Part shown: piece by piece, positions 1 to 6,448 of the stretch
How the letters are laid out: each line of letters begins with the position of its first letter
Numbering within the stretch: position 1 is the first letter of the stretch
Notes under the pieces: generated by a model
The model's input: only the letters and a program-made list of their open reading frames with translations
What the model was told of the DNA's origin: nothing
The model's database searches: none
Translations under genes and position numbers: made by a program
From: JAJXWB01 sp036796555
Lineage (GTDB): Bacteria > Pseudomonadota > Alphaproteobacteria > Rhizobiales > Beijerinckiaceae
Assembly (NCBI GenBank): GCA_036796555.1
Contig: DAIRCS010000138.1
Coordinates: 1-10,239 of the forward strand
Length of the DNA stretch: 10,239 bases
Direction: 5' to 3'

Positions 1-936
1 AACAAGCACCGCTTCATGATCAACGGCTCGACGCCGGACTTCGTGAAGAAGGCGAAGGTCTACACGCTCGACGATCTCATGCGCTTTCCCTCGGTGTCGC
101 GCATGCATTTCATCGAATGCGGCGCCAACACCGGCATGGAATGGGGCAACGTCGCCGTGCCGACCGTGCAATACACGCACGGCATGCTGTCGTGCAGCGA
201 ATACACCGGCGTTCCGCTGCGCACGCTGCTGGAGGATTGCGGCGTCGACTGGAAGAAGGCGAAGTTCGTGCTCGCCGAGGGCGGCGACGGCTCCGCCATG
301 ACGCGCACGATCCCGATCGAGCTCGTGACCTCGGGCGAAGTGATCGTCGCCTACGGCATGAACGGCGAAATGCTGCGGCCGGAGAACGGCTATCCGCTGC
401 GCCTCGTCGTGCCCGGCGTGCAGGGCGTCTCCTGGGTCAAGTGGCTGCGCCGCATCGAGGTCGGCGACAAGCCGTGGGCGACCAAGGACGAAGCCGTCCA
501 CTACATCGACCTGATGCCGAACGGACAGCATCGCCAATATACGTCGATCCAGGAAGCCAAGTCCGTCATCACCTCGCCTTCGGGCGGCCAGACGCTGCTC
601 GACAAGGGCTACTACAACATCACCGGCCTCGCCTGGTCCGGCCGCGGCAAGATCAAGCGCGTCGACGTCTCCTTCGACGGCGGCGTGAACTGGACCGAGG
701 CGACCTTGCAGACGCCGGTGCTGTCGAAATGCCTCACGCGCTTCAACGTCGCGTGGAACTGGGACGGCAAGCCGGCCCTCCTGCAATCGCGCGCGACCGA
801 CGAGACCGGTTACGTGCAGCCCGGCTATCGCATGTTGCGCGAGGTGCGCGGCACACGCTCCATCTATCACAACAACGCCATCCAGTCGTGGAAGGTCGTC
901 GAAAGCGGTGACGTGGGCAATGTTCAGGTTCTCTAG
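1..936 (+). CDS. soxC: SoxC, molybdenum subunit of sulfane dehydrogenase SoxCD (5' end missing)
   Basis: Molybdopterin subunit of the periplasmic SoxCD complex, which oxidises the sulfane sulfur bound to SoxY and passes electrons to the haems of SoxD. The reading frame is open from base 1, so the N-terminus, including the expected Tat leader, lies upstream. The first in-frame ATG here (16) is internal. The fragment of 311 residues begins in the sulfite-oxidase-type molybdopterin fold. The motif FIECGANTG carries the predicted molybdenum-ligating cysteine (codon at 118-120), and GVQGVSWVKWLRRIEV ends this domain. The second half, from about base 520, matches the Mo-co dimerisation domain, with IKRVDVSFDGGVNW and a C-terminal Trp-rich strand. 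The family is about 400-430 residues, so roughly the first quarter is missing. The stop at 934-936 lies inside soxD, indicating translational coupling. A stand-alone sulfite dehydrogenase is the alternative, but the adjoining soxD and soxYZ make SoxC the firm call. Confidence 0.96.
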   Translation, partial: NKHRFMINGSTPDFVKKAKVYTLDDLMRFPSVSRMHFIECGANTGMEWGNVAVPTVQYTHGMLSCSEYTGVPLRTLLEDCGVDWKKAKFVLAEGGDGSAMTRTIPIELVTSGEVIVAYGMNGEMLRPENGYPLRLVVPGVQGVSWVKWLRRIEVGDKPWATKDEAVHYIDLMPNGQHRQYTSIQEAKSVITSPSGGQTLLDKGYYNITGLAWSGRGKIKRVDVSFDGGVNWTEATLQTPVLSKCLTRFNVAWNWDGKPALLQSRATDETGYVQPGYRMLREVRGTRSIYHNNAIQSWKVVESGDVGNVQVL

Positions 937-1954
937 ACCCGCCCTGGCGCTCGTCGCCGTTCTCGCCGCCGCGGCACCCGCGCGCGCGCTCGATGATTTC
1001 GGCCTGGGCCGCGCCGCCACGCCCGACGAGCTGAAGGCCTGGGACATCGACGTGCGCGCCGATTTCGCGGGACTGCCGAAGGGCTCGGGCAGCGTCTCCG
1101 ACGGCGAGACCGTGTGGGAAGGCAAGTGCGCGGCCTGCCACGGCACGTTCGGCGAGAGCAACAAGGTGTTCATGCCGCTGATCGGCGGCGTGACGAAGGA
1201 CGACGTGAAGACCGGCCATGTCGCCTCGCTGATGCGTCCGGATTTTCCGGGCCGCACGACGTTCATGAAGGACGCGACCGTCTCGACCATCTTCGACTAT
1301 ATCCGCCGCGCCATGCCGTGGAACGCGCCCAAGAGCCTGAGCAACGATCAGGTCTATGCGGTGCTCGCCTATCTGCTCAACCTCTCGGAAATCGTTCCCG
1401 ACGACTTCGTCCTCAACGAGGAAACGATCAAGGACGTGCAGAAGATGATGCCGAACCGCAACGGCATGACCTACGATCACGCCATGTGGCCGAGCTCTGT
1501 CTTCAGCGGCAAGCCCGAGCAGCCGGACACGCATGCGACGGCCTGCATGAAGAACTGCAAGGACAAGGTCGAGATCGCATCCGTGCTTCCCGACTATGCG
1601 CTTCCCTCGCACGGCAACATCGCCGATCAGAACCGGCGCGTCGGTCCGGTGCGCGGCCAGACCACCGGCCCGTCCGCCGCCGATGCGCCCGCCAAACATC
1701 CCGCGGCGGACATCGCGGAGGCGTCGGGCTGTCTCGCCTGTCATGCCGTCGACAGCAAGCTCGTCGGTCCGAGCTATGCGGACGTCGCGCAGAAATACAA
1801 GGGCCAGGATGTCGCCGCGAAACTGGCGAAGAAGATTCGCGAAGGCGGCGAGGGAGTCTGGGGCGACATGGCAATGCCGCCGCAGGCTGATATAAAGGAC
1901 GAGGATATCAAGACGCTCGTGACGTGGATTCTCGAAGGCGCTCCGGGCAAGTGA
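920..1954 (+). CDS. soxD: SoxD, dihaem c-type cytochrome subunit of sulfane dehydrogenase SoxCD
   Basis: Periplasmic dihaem cytochrome c that takes the electrons produced by the SoxC molybdenum centre and passes them to a soluble cytochrome or the terminal oxidase chain. From ATG 920 it has 344 residues: a Sec signal peptide (hydrophobic PALALVAVLAAAAPARA), a first haem domain with CAACH at 70-74 and candidate axial Met132 (RAMPW), a linker rich in Pro and Ala, and a second haem domain with CLACH at 271-275 and MAMPP (Met317/Met319) as ligand region. A GTG at 908, four codons upstream, has a GGAAGG 12 bases before it and is an equally possible start. ATG 920 is chosen because the leader is then compact. 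Either start overlaps the soxC end (by 17 or 29 bases). Between the domains is C209-x3-C213 followed by Lys, which is not a haem site and may be a disulfide. Length and two-haem layout fit SoxD. Confidence 0.94.
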   Translation: MFRFSRPALALVAVLAAAAPARALDDFGLGRAATPDELKAWDIDVRADFAGLPKGSGSVSDGETVWEGKCAACHGTFGESNKVFMPLIGGVTKDDVKTGHVASLMRPDFPGRTTFMKDATVSTIFDYIRRAMPWNAPKSLSNDQVYAVLAYLLNLSEIVPDDFVLNEETIKDVQKMMPNRNGMTYDHAMWPSSVFSGKPEQPDTHATACMKNCKDKVEIASVLPDYALPSHGNIADQNRRVGPVRGQTTGPSAADAPAKHPAADIAEASGCLACHAVDSKLVGPSYADVAQKYKGQDVAAKLAKKIREGGEGVWGDMAMPPQADIKDEDIKTLVTWILEGAPGK

Positions 1955-1980
1955 CATCGCAACGATCGATATCGAAATGT

Positions 1981-1986
1981 GGAGGG
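1981..1986 (+). promoter_or_regulatory. Ribosome binding site of soxY
   Basis: GGAGGG ends 8 bases before ATG 1995. It lies inside the reading frame that would begin at ATG 1977, so it decides the soxY start in favour of 1995. The resulting protein starts two residues before the polar stretch that leads into the twin-arginine motif. Confidence 0.75.
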
Positions 1987-1994
1987 CATATTCC

Positions 1995-2462
1995 ATGCTG
2001 AACCAGACAAGTCGCCGCCAGCTTCTCAAGAACGGCGGATTGCTCGGACTGATCGCGGCCTTCGGCTCCACGATCGCGCCGCGCCTCGCCTTCGCCGCCT
2101 GGAACAAGGCGGCCTTCGACGGCAAGACGCTCGCCGACACCTACAAGGCGATGGGCGCCGACGGCCCGAAGGAGAGCGGCGAAGTGCAGCTTCTCGCTTC
2201 CGACATCGCCGAGAACGGCGCGGTCGTGCCGCTGCAGGCGGTGAGCAAGCTGCCGAACACGACGCAGATCTCGTTCCTCGTCGAGAAGAACCCGAACATG
2301 CTCGCGGCGAGCTTCGACATCAGCCCCGACATGGTCGCCGACGTCACGACCCGCATCAAGATGGGCCAGACCTCGAACGTCATCGCGCTCGTGAAGGCCG
2401 ACGGCAAGTTCTACACCGCGACCAAGGAAATCAAGGTCACGCTCGGCGGCTGCGGCGGCTGA
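1995..2462 (+). CDS. soxY: SoxY, sulfur-carrier subunit of SoxYZ
   Basis: Substrate carrier of the Sox cycle: its C-terminal cysteine holds the sulfur intermediates that SoxAX, SoxB and SoxCD work on. From ATG 1995 it is 155 residues, a usual length. The N-terminus has a Tat leader, SRRQLLKNGG, followed by a hydrophobic run and an AFA cleavage site near residue 35. The body has the SoxY fold signature FLVEKNPNMLAASFDISP. The protein ends in GGCGG, with the carrier Cys153 on the flexible C-terminal arm, the diagnostic feature of SoxY. The upstream in-frame ATG at 1977 is rejected because the Shine-Dalgarno sequence lies downstream of it. The gene is 40 bases after soxD and 21 before soxZ, matching obligate SoxYZ heterodimer production. 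Folded export through Tat allows SoxZ, which lacks a leader, to be carried along. Confidence 0.97.
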   Translation: MLNQTSRRQLLKNGGLLGLIAAFGSTIAPRLAFAAWNKAAFDGKTLADTYKAMGADGPKESGEVQLLASDIAENGAVVPLQAVSKLPNTTQISFLVEKNPNMLAASFDISPDMVADVTTRIKMGQTSNVIALVKADGKFYTATKEIKVTLGGCGG

Positions 2463-2483
2463 CCGGGACAGGAGGAGAGACAC

Positions 2484-2795
2484 ATGGGCAATCCGATGAA
2501 GATCCGCGCCGCCTCCAAGGACGGCGTGACCGAAGTGAAGGTTCTCATGAACCACGAGATGGAGACGGGCTTCCGCAAGGATTCCTCCGGCAATGTCGTG
2601 CCGGCGTGGTTCATCAACGAGGTCGTCGCCAAGCTCAACGGCAAGGAAGTGATGACCGCGCAATGGGGGCCGTCGGTCTCCAAGAACCCCTATCTCGCCT
2701 TCAAGATCAAGGGCGGCAAGGCGGGCGACAAGATCGCCATCACCTGGACCGACAGCAAGGGCGACACGCGCTCCGACGAAGCGACCGTGACCTAG
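2484..2795 (+). CDS. soxZ: SoxZ, partner subunit of the SoxYZ sulfur carrier
   Basis: Immunoglobulin-like partner of SoxY that forms the SoxYZ carrier and contributes to docking of the Sox enzymes. It has 103 residues, standard for the family, and contains no cysteine and no signal peptide, as expected if it crosses the membrane bound to Tat-exported SoxY. Recognisable segments are KVLMNHEMETGFRKD near residues 19-33, the IPAWFI-like stretch PAWFINEVVAKLNGKEV, and the closing strands AITWTDSKGDTRSDEA. The start ATG is preceded at 8 bases by AGGAGG (2470-2475), one of the strongest ribosome sites in the window, which fits the high demand for the carrier protein. The gene lies 21 bases after soxY. 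The following 94-base spacer to soxA is the longest inside the sox genes. Confidence 0.96.
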   Translation: MGNPMKIRAASKDGVTEVKVLMNHEMETGFRKDSSGNVVPAWFINEVVAKLNGKEVMTAQWGPSVSKNPYLAFKIKGGKAGDKIAITWTDSKGDTRSDEATVT

Positions 2796-2805
2796 GGAAT
2801 GCGGG

Positions 2806-2830
2806 GCGCGCAGCTTCGCGAGCCGCGCGC
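2806..2830 (+). other. Hairpin just after soxZ
   Basis: Inverted repeat in the soxZ-soxA spacer. GCGCGC (2806-2811) pairs with GCGCGC (2825-2830), and GCT (2813-2815) with AGC (2821-2823). An A/C mismatch separates the two helices and TCGCG forms the loop. It begins 10 bases after the soxZ stop and has no T-run after it, so it is unlikely to be a complete intrinsic terminator. It could protect the 3' end of a processed soxYZ message or lower transcription into soxA. The pairing is seen in the sequence; the role is inferred. Confidence 0.45.
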
Positions 2831-2849
2831 GTCGGGGCAATGACGAACA

Positions 2850-2873
2850 AGCGTTCCGGGACGCCGGAGCGTT
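2850..2873 (+). other. Second hairpin in the soxZ-soxA spacer
   Basis: A ten-pair stem (2850-2859 with 2864-2873, including two G-T wobbles) closes the tetraloop GACG. The core is CCGG/CCGG with GACG between. It ends 5 bases before the soxA Shine-Dalgarno sequence, so it could affect ribosome loading on soxA or act as an RNA processing/stability element. There is no following T-run. No known riboswitch class was recognised. Confidence 0.45.
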
Positions 2874-2878
2874 GGTCG

Positions 2879-2883
2879 GGAGG
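2879..2883 (+). promoter_or_regulatory. Ribosome binding site of soxA
   Basis: GGAGG within a purine run ends 6 bases before ATG 2890 and only 3 before ATG 2887. The spacing favours 2890, though the two tandem ATG codons change the protein by one residue only. Confidence 0.6.
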
Positions 2884-2889
2884 GGAATG

Positions 2890-3702
2890 ATGAGAGGATT
2901 GAATTTCGCAATGGCCGCGATCGCCGCGGCCACGCTGCTCGGCGCGGTCGGCGCCTTCGCCGAGGCGGACAAGTCCATCGAGAGCATCGAGCAATATCGC
3001 GAGGCGCTCAAGGACGGCAATCCCGCCGAATTGTTCGAGGCGAGCGGCGAGGAGCTCTGGAAGAAGCCCGCCGGGCCGAAGAACGTTTCGCTCGAAAAAT
3101 GCGACCTCGGCCTCGGCGCGGGCGTCGTCGCCGGCGCCTATGCGCAACTGCCGCGCTATTTCAAGGACACCGACAAGGTGCAGGACGCCGAATCCCGCGT
3201 GCTGACCTGCATGGCGACGCTGCAGGGCGTCGACGTCTCGAAATACGTCAACGCCAATTGGGGCAGCCCCGAGAAGGATGAGCTCAACGCGATCGCGACC
3301 TACATCTCCGGCATGTCGAAGGACAAGCCGGTGAAGGTGAGCCTTGCGCATCCCAAGGAACAGGCGATGTTCAATCTGGGCAAGCGCATGTTCTACTACC
3401 AGGGCGGCCCGCACGATTTCGCCTGCGCCACCTGCCACGGCCAGGAAGGCGTGCGCATCCGCCTGCAGGACCTGCCCGACATTCCCACGCCCAAGGGCGC
3501 AGCCGCCGGCTGGACCTCGTGGCCGGCCTATCGCGTGAGCGCGGGCCAGATGTGGGGCATGCAGTGGCGTCTCGCCGACTGCTTCCGCCAGCAGCGCTTC
3601 CCCGAGCCGATCTACGCATCGGACGCGACGATCGCGCTGTCCATGTTCATGGCCGCGACCGCCAACGGCGCGATCATGCAGACGCCCGGCATCAAGCGTT
3701 GA
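2890..3702 (+). CDS. soxA: SoxA, monohaem catalytic subunit of L-cysteine S-thiosulfotransferase SoxAX
   Basis: Haem subunit of SoxAX, which joins thiosulfate oxidatively to the SoxY carrier cysteine in the periplasm. It has 270 residues from ATG 2890 (2887 is equivalent) and a Sec signal peptide ending near GAFA. There is one haem motif, CATCH (C179, C182, H183). The active-site cysteine, a haem ligand known as a persulfide in the family, is C231 in RLADCFRQQRFPEP. The N-terminal domain, which carries a second CxxCH in two-haem SoxA proteins, has only isolated cysteines C71 (EKCDLG) and C107 (LTCMATLQG). These probably form the disulfide seen in one-haem SoxA. This fits the type with an elongated SoxX, which follows 11 bases downstream. 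The gene is preceded by the hairpin-bearing spacer, and the soxX ribosome site overlaps its stop codon. Confidence 0.96.
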   Translation: MRGLNFAMAAIAAATLLGAVGAFAEADKSIESIEQYREALKDGNPAELFEASGEELWKKPAGPKNVSLEKCDLGLGAGVVAGAYAQLPRYFKDTDKVQDAESRVLTCMATLQGVDVSKYVNANWGSPEKDELNAIATYISGMSKDKPVKVSLAHPKEQAMFNLGKRMFYYQGGPHDFACATCHGQEGVRIRLQDLPDIPTPKGAAAGWTSWPAYRVSAGQMWGMQWRLADCFRQQRFPEPIYASDATIALSMFMAATANGAIMQTPGIKR

Positions 3703-3713
3703 GGAGAGAGACC

Positions 3714-4343
3714 ATGAAGAAGACGTTTCTCATCCTCGCCGCTCTCGCCGCCGGCGCGCCGGCCTTCGCCGCCGACACCAACTGGGGCGCCGGCGCCGAC
3801 GACGCCGCCTTCAAGGCCATGGTGCAGACGAGCTTCCGCGACAAGGGCATCGCCAAGCTCTCGCGCCTCGACCAGGACGCGACGCAGGCCTTCTGCTCCG
3901 ATCCGAAGCACGCCGACGACAAGGATTCCGCCAAGCTGCGCGAGAAGATCGAAGCCGAGAACATGGCGACGATCAAATGGCCGTCCGACGGCAAATATCT
4001 CGGCGACTGGAAGGAAGGCGAGAAGATCGCGCAGAGCGGGCGCGGCCTGACCTCGACCGACAAGGCCGACCAGGTCAATGGCGGCAATTGCTACAATTGC
4101 CACCAGATCTCGCCGAAGGAGATTTCCTACGGCACGATCGGGCCGAGCCTTCTCGGCTACGGCAAGGCGCGCGGCCAGAGCGAGGAGACGCTCAAATACA
4201 CCTGGGGCCGCATCTTCAACGCCAAGGCCTACAACGCATGTTCCAACATGCCGCGCGGTGGCAACATGGGCATCATCACGGAAAAGCAGATCCAGGACCT
4301 GATGGCCCTGCTGCTCGATCCGCAATCGCCCGTCAATCAGTGA
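3714..4343 (+). CDS. soxX: SoxX, monohaem cytochrome subunit of SoxAX (long form)
   Basis: Electron-accepting cytochrome c subunit of SoxAX. It has 209 residues, with a Sec leader (KKTFLILAALAAGAPAFA) cleaved near residue 19-20. An N-terminal extension of about 100 residues follows before the class I cytochrome domain. The haem motif is CYNCH at 126-130, with Met179 in SNMPRGGN as likely axial ligand. C61 and C176 are unpaired by motif and may form a disulfide. The extension is characteristic of SoxX proteins that partner one-haem SoxA, where it packs against the region that would otherwise hold the second SoxA haem. Short SoxX proteins lack it. The start at 3714 follows GAGGAGAG (3701-3708), which overlaps the soxA stop codon, so the two are translationally coupled. 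An upstream-extended frame running back into soxA is rejected because it destroys the signal peptide. Confidence 0.95.
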   Translation: MKKTFLILAALAAGAPAFAADTNWGAGADDAAFKAMVQTSFRDKGIAKLSRLDQDATQAFCSDPKHADDKDSAKLREKIEAENMATIKWPSDGKYLGDWKEGEKIAQSGRGLTSTDKADQVNGGNCYNCHQISPKEISYGTIGPSLLGYGKARGQSEETLKYTWGRIFNAKAYNACSNMPRGGNMGIITEKQIQDLMALLLDPQSPVNQ

Positions 4344-4362
4344 AGCATCAGGGAAAAGTCTC

Positions 4363-5991
4363 GTGAACCGTCGTGAATTTCTGAATGTTCTCGCGGCAGC
4401 CGGCGTGTCCGGCATGGCGCCCACGGCGAGCTTCGCGCAGGCTGAAAAGAACGCCGAGCAGATCTACGACGCGCCGGCGTTCGGCAACGTCTCCCTGCTG
4501 CACATTACTGACTGTCATGCGCAGCTCATGCCGATCTATTTCCGCGAGCCGAACGTCAACATCGGCGTCGCGGGAATGGCCGGCAAGGCGCCGCATGTCG
4601 TCGGCCGGGAATTCCTGAAGTATTTCGAGATTCCGGCCGACACGCGGCTCGCGCATGCCTTCACCTACCTCGACTTCGAGCGCTACGCCGGCGTCTACGG
4701 CAAGGTCGGCGGCTTCGCCCATCTCTCCACGCTGGTGAAGCGCATCCGCGCGCAGCGCCCCGGCGCGCTGCTGCTGGACGGCGGCGACTCCTGGCAGGGC
4801 TCCGGCGCCGCGCTGTGGACCAAGGGGCAGGACATGATCGACGCCCAGCTCGCGCTCGGCGTCGACATCATGACCCTGCACTGGGAAAGCACCTACGGCC
4901 AGGACCGCGTGCTCGAAGTTTCGAAGAAGGACTTCGCCGGCAAGATCGAGATCGTCGCGCAGAACATCAAGACCGCCGACTTCGGCGATCCCGTGTTCAA
5001 GCCCTATGTCATCCGCAACGTCAACGGCGTGAAGGTCGCCGTCATCGGCCAGGCCTTCCCCTATACGCTGATCGCGCACCCCCGTTACATCGCGCCCGAC
5101 TGGACCTTCGGGATCCAGGAACAGAACATGCAGAAGACCGTGGACGCGGCGCGCGGCGAAGGAGCCCAGGTCGTCGTCGTCCTCTCGCACAACGGCATGG
5201 ACGTCGATCTCAAGATGGCCTCGCGCGTCACCGGCGTGGACGCGATCTTCGGCGGACATACGCATGACGGCATGCCGCGCCCGACCATCGTCGCCAATCC
5301 CGGCGGCAAGACAATCGTCATGAACGGCGGCTCCAACAGCAAGTTTCTCGGCGTGCTCGATCTCGACGTGAAGAACGGCAAGATCGCGGACTTCCGCTAC
5401 AAACTGCTGCCGGTCTTCGCCAATCTCCTCCCCGCCGACGCGGCGATGCAGGCGCTCATCCAGAAGTCGCGCGCGCCTTACGAGTCCAAGCTGAACGAAA
5501 AGCTTGTCGTCAGCGAGGGGCTGCTCTACCGCCGTGGCAATTTCAACGGCAGCTTCGATCAGCTCATCCTCGATGCGCTGATGCAGGAGAAGAATGCGGA
5601 AATCGCCCTGTCGCCGGGGTTCCGCTGGGGCACGACGATCATGCCGGGCGAGGCGATCGCCATGGAGAACCTGCTCGACCAGACCGCGATCGTCTATCCC
5701 TATGTGACGCTCACCGAGATGACCGGCGCGCAGATCAAGGGCGTGCTCGAGGACGTCTGCGACAATCTCTTCAATCCCGATCCCTATTATCAGCAGGGCG
5801 GCGACATGGTCCGCGTCGGCGGCATGTCCTATTCCTGCGACCCGACCGCCGAAGCCGCGCGCGACGCGGGCGGCGAGCCGATCTGGGATCTGGTCGCGCG
5901 CAACCTGCGCGCCAGGAAGACGCTCAAGCCGCCGGTGCTAAACGTGCCGACGCTCAAGAATGTCGACGGCAATCCCGGCATGGCCGTCTGA
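4363..5991 (+). CDS. soxB: SoxB, di-manganese S-sulfosulfanyl-L-cysteine sulfohydrolase
   Basis: Periplasmic hydrolase that releases sulfate from the thiosulfonate group attached to SoxY. It belongs to the 5'-nucleotidase/metallophosphatase superfamily. It has 542 residues, the usual SoxB length, and starts at GTG 4363 with AGGGAAAA (4350-4357) upstream. The leader NRREFLNVLAAAG is a Tat signal. Metal-site motifs in order are DCH (Asp50, His52), GGDSWQG (Asp142), HWE (His173), SHNGMD (His276, Asn277) and GGHTHDG (His299, His301). FREPNVNIGVAG, just after the first motif, is a SoxB hallmark. The C-terminal nucleotidase-type domain includes SPGFRWGTTIMPGEAI. Around His173 the sequence is TLHWESTYG, where the usual SoxB form as I remember it is TGHWEFTYG. 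The gene is 19 bases after soxX and 22 before the DsrE-like gene. Confidence 0.97.
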   Translation: MNRREFLNVLAAAGVSGMAPTASFAQAEKNAEQIYDAPAFGNVSLLHITDCHAQLMPIYFREPNVNIGVAGMAGKAPHVVGREFLKYFEIPADTRLAHAFTYLDFERYAGVYGKVGGFAHLSTLVKRIRAQRPGALLLDGGDSWQGSGAALWTKGQDMIDAQLALGVDIMTLHWESTYGQDRVLEVSKKDFAGKIEIVAQNIKTADFGDPVFKPYVIRNVNGVKVAVIGQAFPYTLIAHPRYIAPDWTFGIQEQNMQKTVDAARGEGAQVVVVLSHNGMDVDLKMASRVTGVDAIFGGHTHDGMPRPTIVANPGGKTIVMNGGSNSKFLGVLDLDVKNGKIADFRYKLLPVFANLLPADAAMQALIQKSRAPYESKLNEKLVVSEGLLYRRGNFNGSFDQLILDALMQEKNAEIALSPGFRWGTTIMPGEAIAMENLLDQTAIVYPYVTLTEMTGAQIKGVLEDVCDNLFNPDPYYQQGGDMVRVGGMSYSCDPTAEAARDAGGEPIWDLVARNLRARKTLKPPVLNVPTLKNVDGNPGMAV

Positions 5992-6002
5992 CGCGGCACG
6001 AC

Positions 6003-6008
6003 AGGAGG
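6003..6008 (+). promoter_or_regulatory. Ribosome binding site of the DsrE-like gene
   Basis: A perfect AGGAGG ends 5 bases before ATG 6014. It fixes the start at 6014, where a clean signal peptide begins, and argues against an in-frame extension to 5960 that would overlap soxB. Confidence 0.8.
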
Positions 6009-6013
6009 AAAAC

Positions 6014-6448
6014 ATGAACGCACTACGCCACGCCCTGCAGCGGATCGCGCTCGGGCTTCTCCTGCTCGTCGGCGCGACGCCGGCCTTCGCCGGCGACAAG
6101 GTCGTCTATCACATCGACAATGCGGCGGAGCAGGCGCTCAAGGGCCTGCGCAACATCCGCAATCATCTCGACGTCGCGCCCGACACCAAGATCGTCGTCG
6201 TCACCCACGCCGACGGCATCGACTTCCTGTTCGACGGCGCCAAGGATCCGAAGAGCGGAACCGAATATGCGCCGCTGATTTCCGCCCTCAAGGCCAAGGG
6301 CGTGACCTTCGAGGTCTGCGAGATCACCATGAAGCGTCGCAATATCGGCAAGGACAAGTTCGTGATGGAGGCCGACTTCACGCCGTCGGGCGTCGTGCGC
6401 CTCGGCGAACTCCAGTTCCGCGAACATTACGCCTACATCAAGCCCTGA
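6014..6448 (+). CDS. Secreted DsrE-like sulfur-relay family protein
   Basis: Small protein of the DsrE/DsrF-like fold, 144 residues, with a Sec signal peptide (hydrophobic core IALGLLLLVGATPAFA, cleavage near residue 26). The mature part has the alpha/beta pattern of the family: VVYHID strand, ALKGLRNIRNHL helix, KIVVVTHADGIDFL strand and loop, then the segment GVTFEVCEITMKRRNI with the single cysteine Cys102. This cysteine sits where DsrE-family proteins carry a sulfur-binding cysteine. Periplasmic members next to sox genes are common, but their biochemical job is not settled. Carrying or buffering sulfane sulfur for the adjacent transporter is inferred here. It is 22 bases downstream of soxB, and its stop TGA (6446-6448) shares its last base with the ATG of the next gene, so the pair is translationally coupled. 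It lacks DsrF and DsrH partners and is not the cytoplasmic DsrEFH complex. Confidence 0.85.
   Translation: MNALRHALQRIALGLLLLVGATPAFAGDKVVYHIDNAAEQALKGLRNIRNHLDVAPDTKIVVVTHADGIDFLFDGAKDPKSGTEYAPLISALKAKGVTFEVCEITMKRRNIGKDKFVMEADFTPSGVVRLGELQFREHYAYIKP

Noticed and set aside
743..2140. Long open frame of 465 codons on the minus strand opposite soxC/soxD/soxY
   Set aside because: It spans the boundaries of three well-identified genes, reads as low-complexity Arg/His/Ala/Gly-rich sequence and has no recognisable domain. It is the usual by-product of GC-rich codon use.
1908..3020. Open frame of 370 codons on the minus strand opposite soxY/soxZ/soxA
   Set aside because: It runs across three firmly assigned genes and their spacers, and its composition is that of a shadow frame.
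5960..6013. Upstream extension of the DsrE-like gene into soxB
   Set aside because: The perfect AGGAGG at 6003-6008 and the signal peptide beginning at 6014 place the start downstream.
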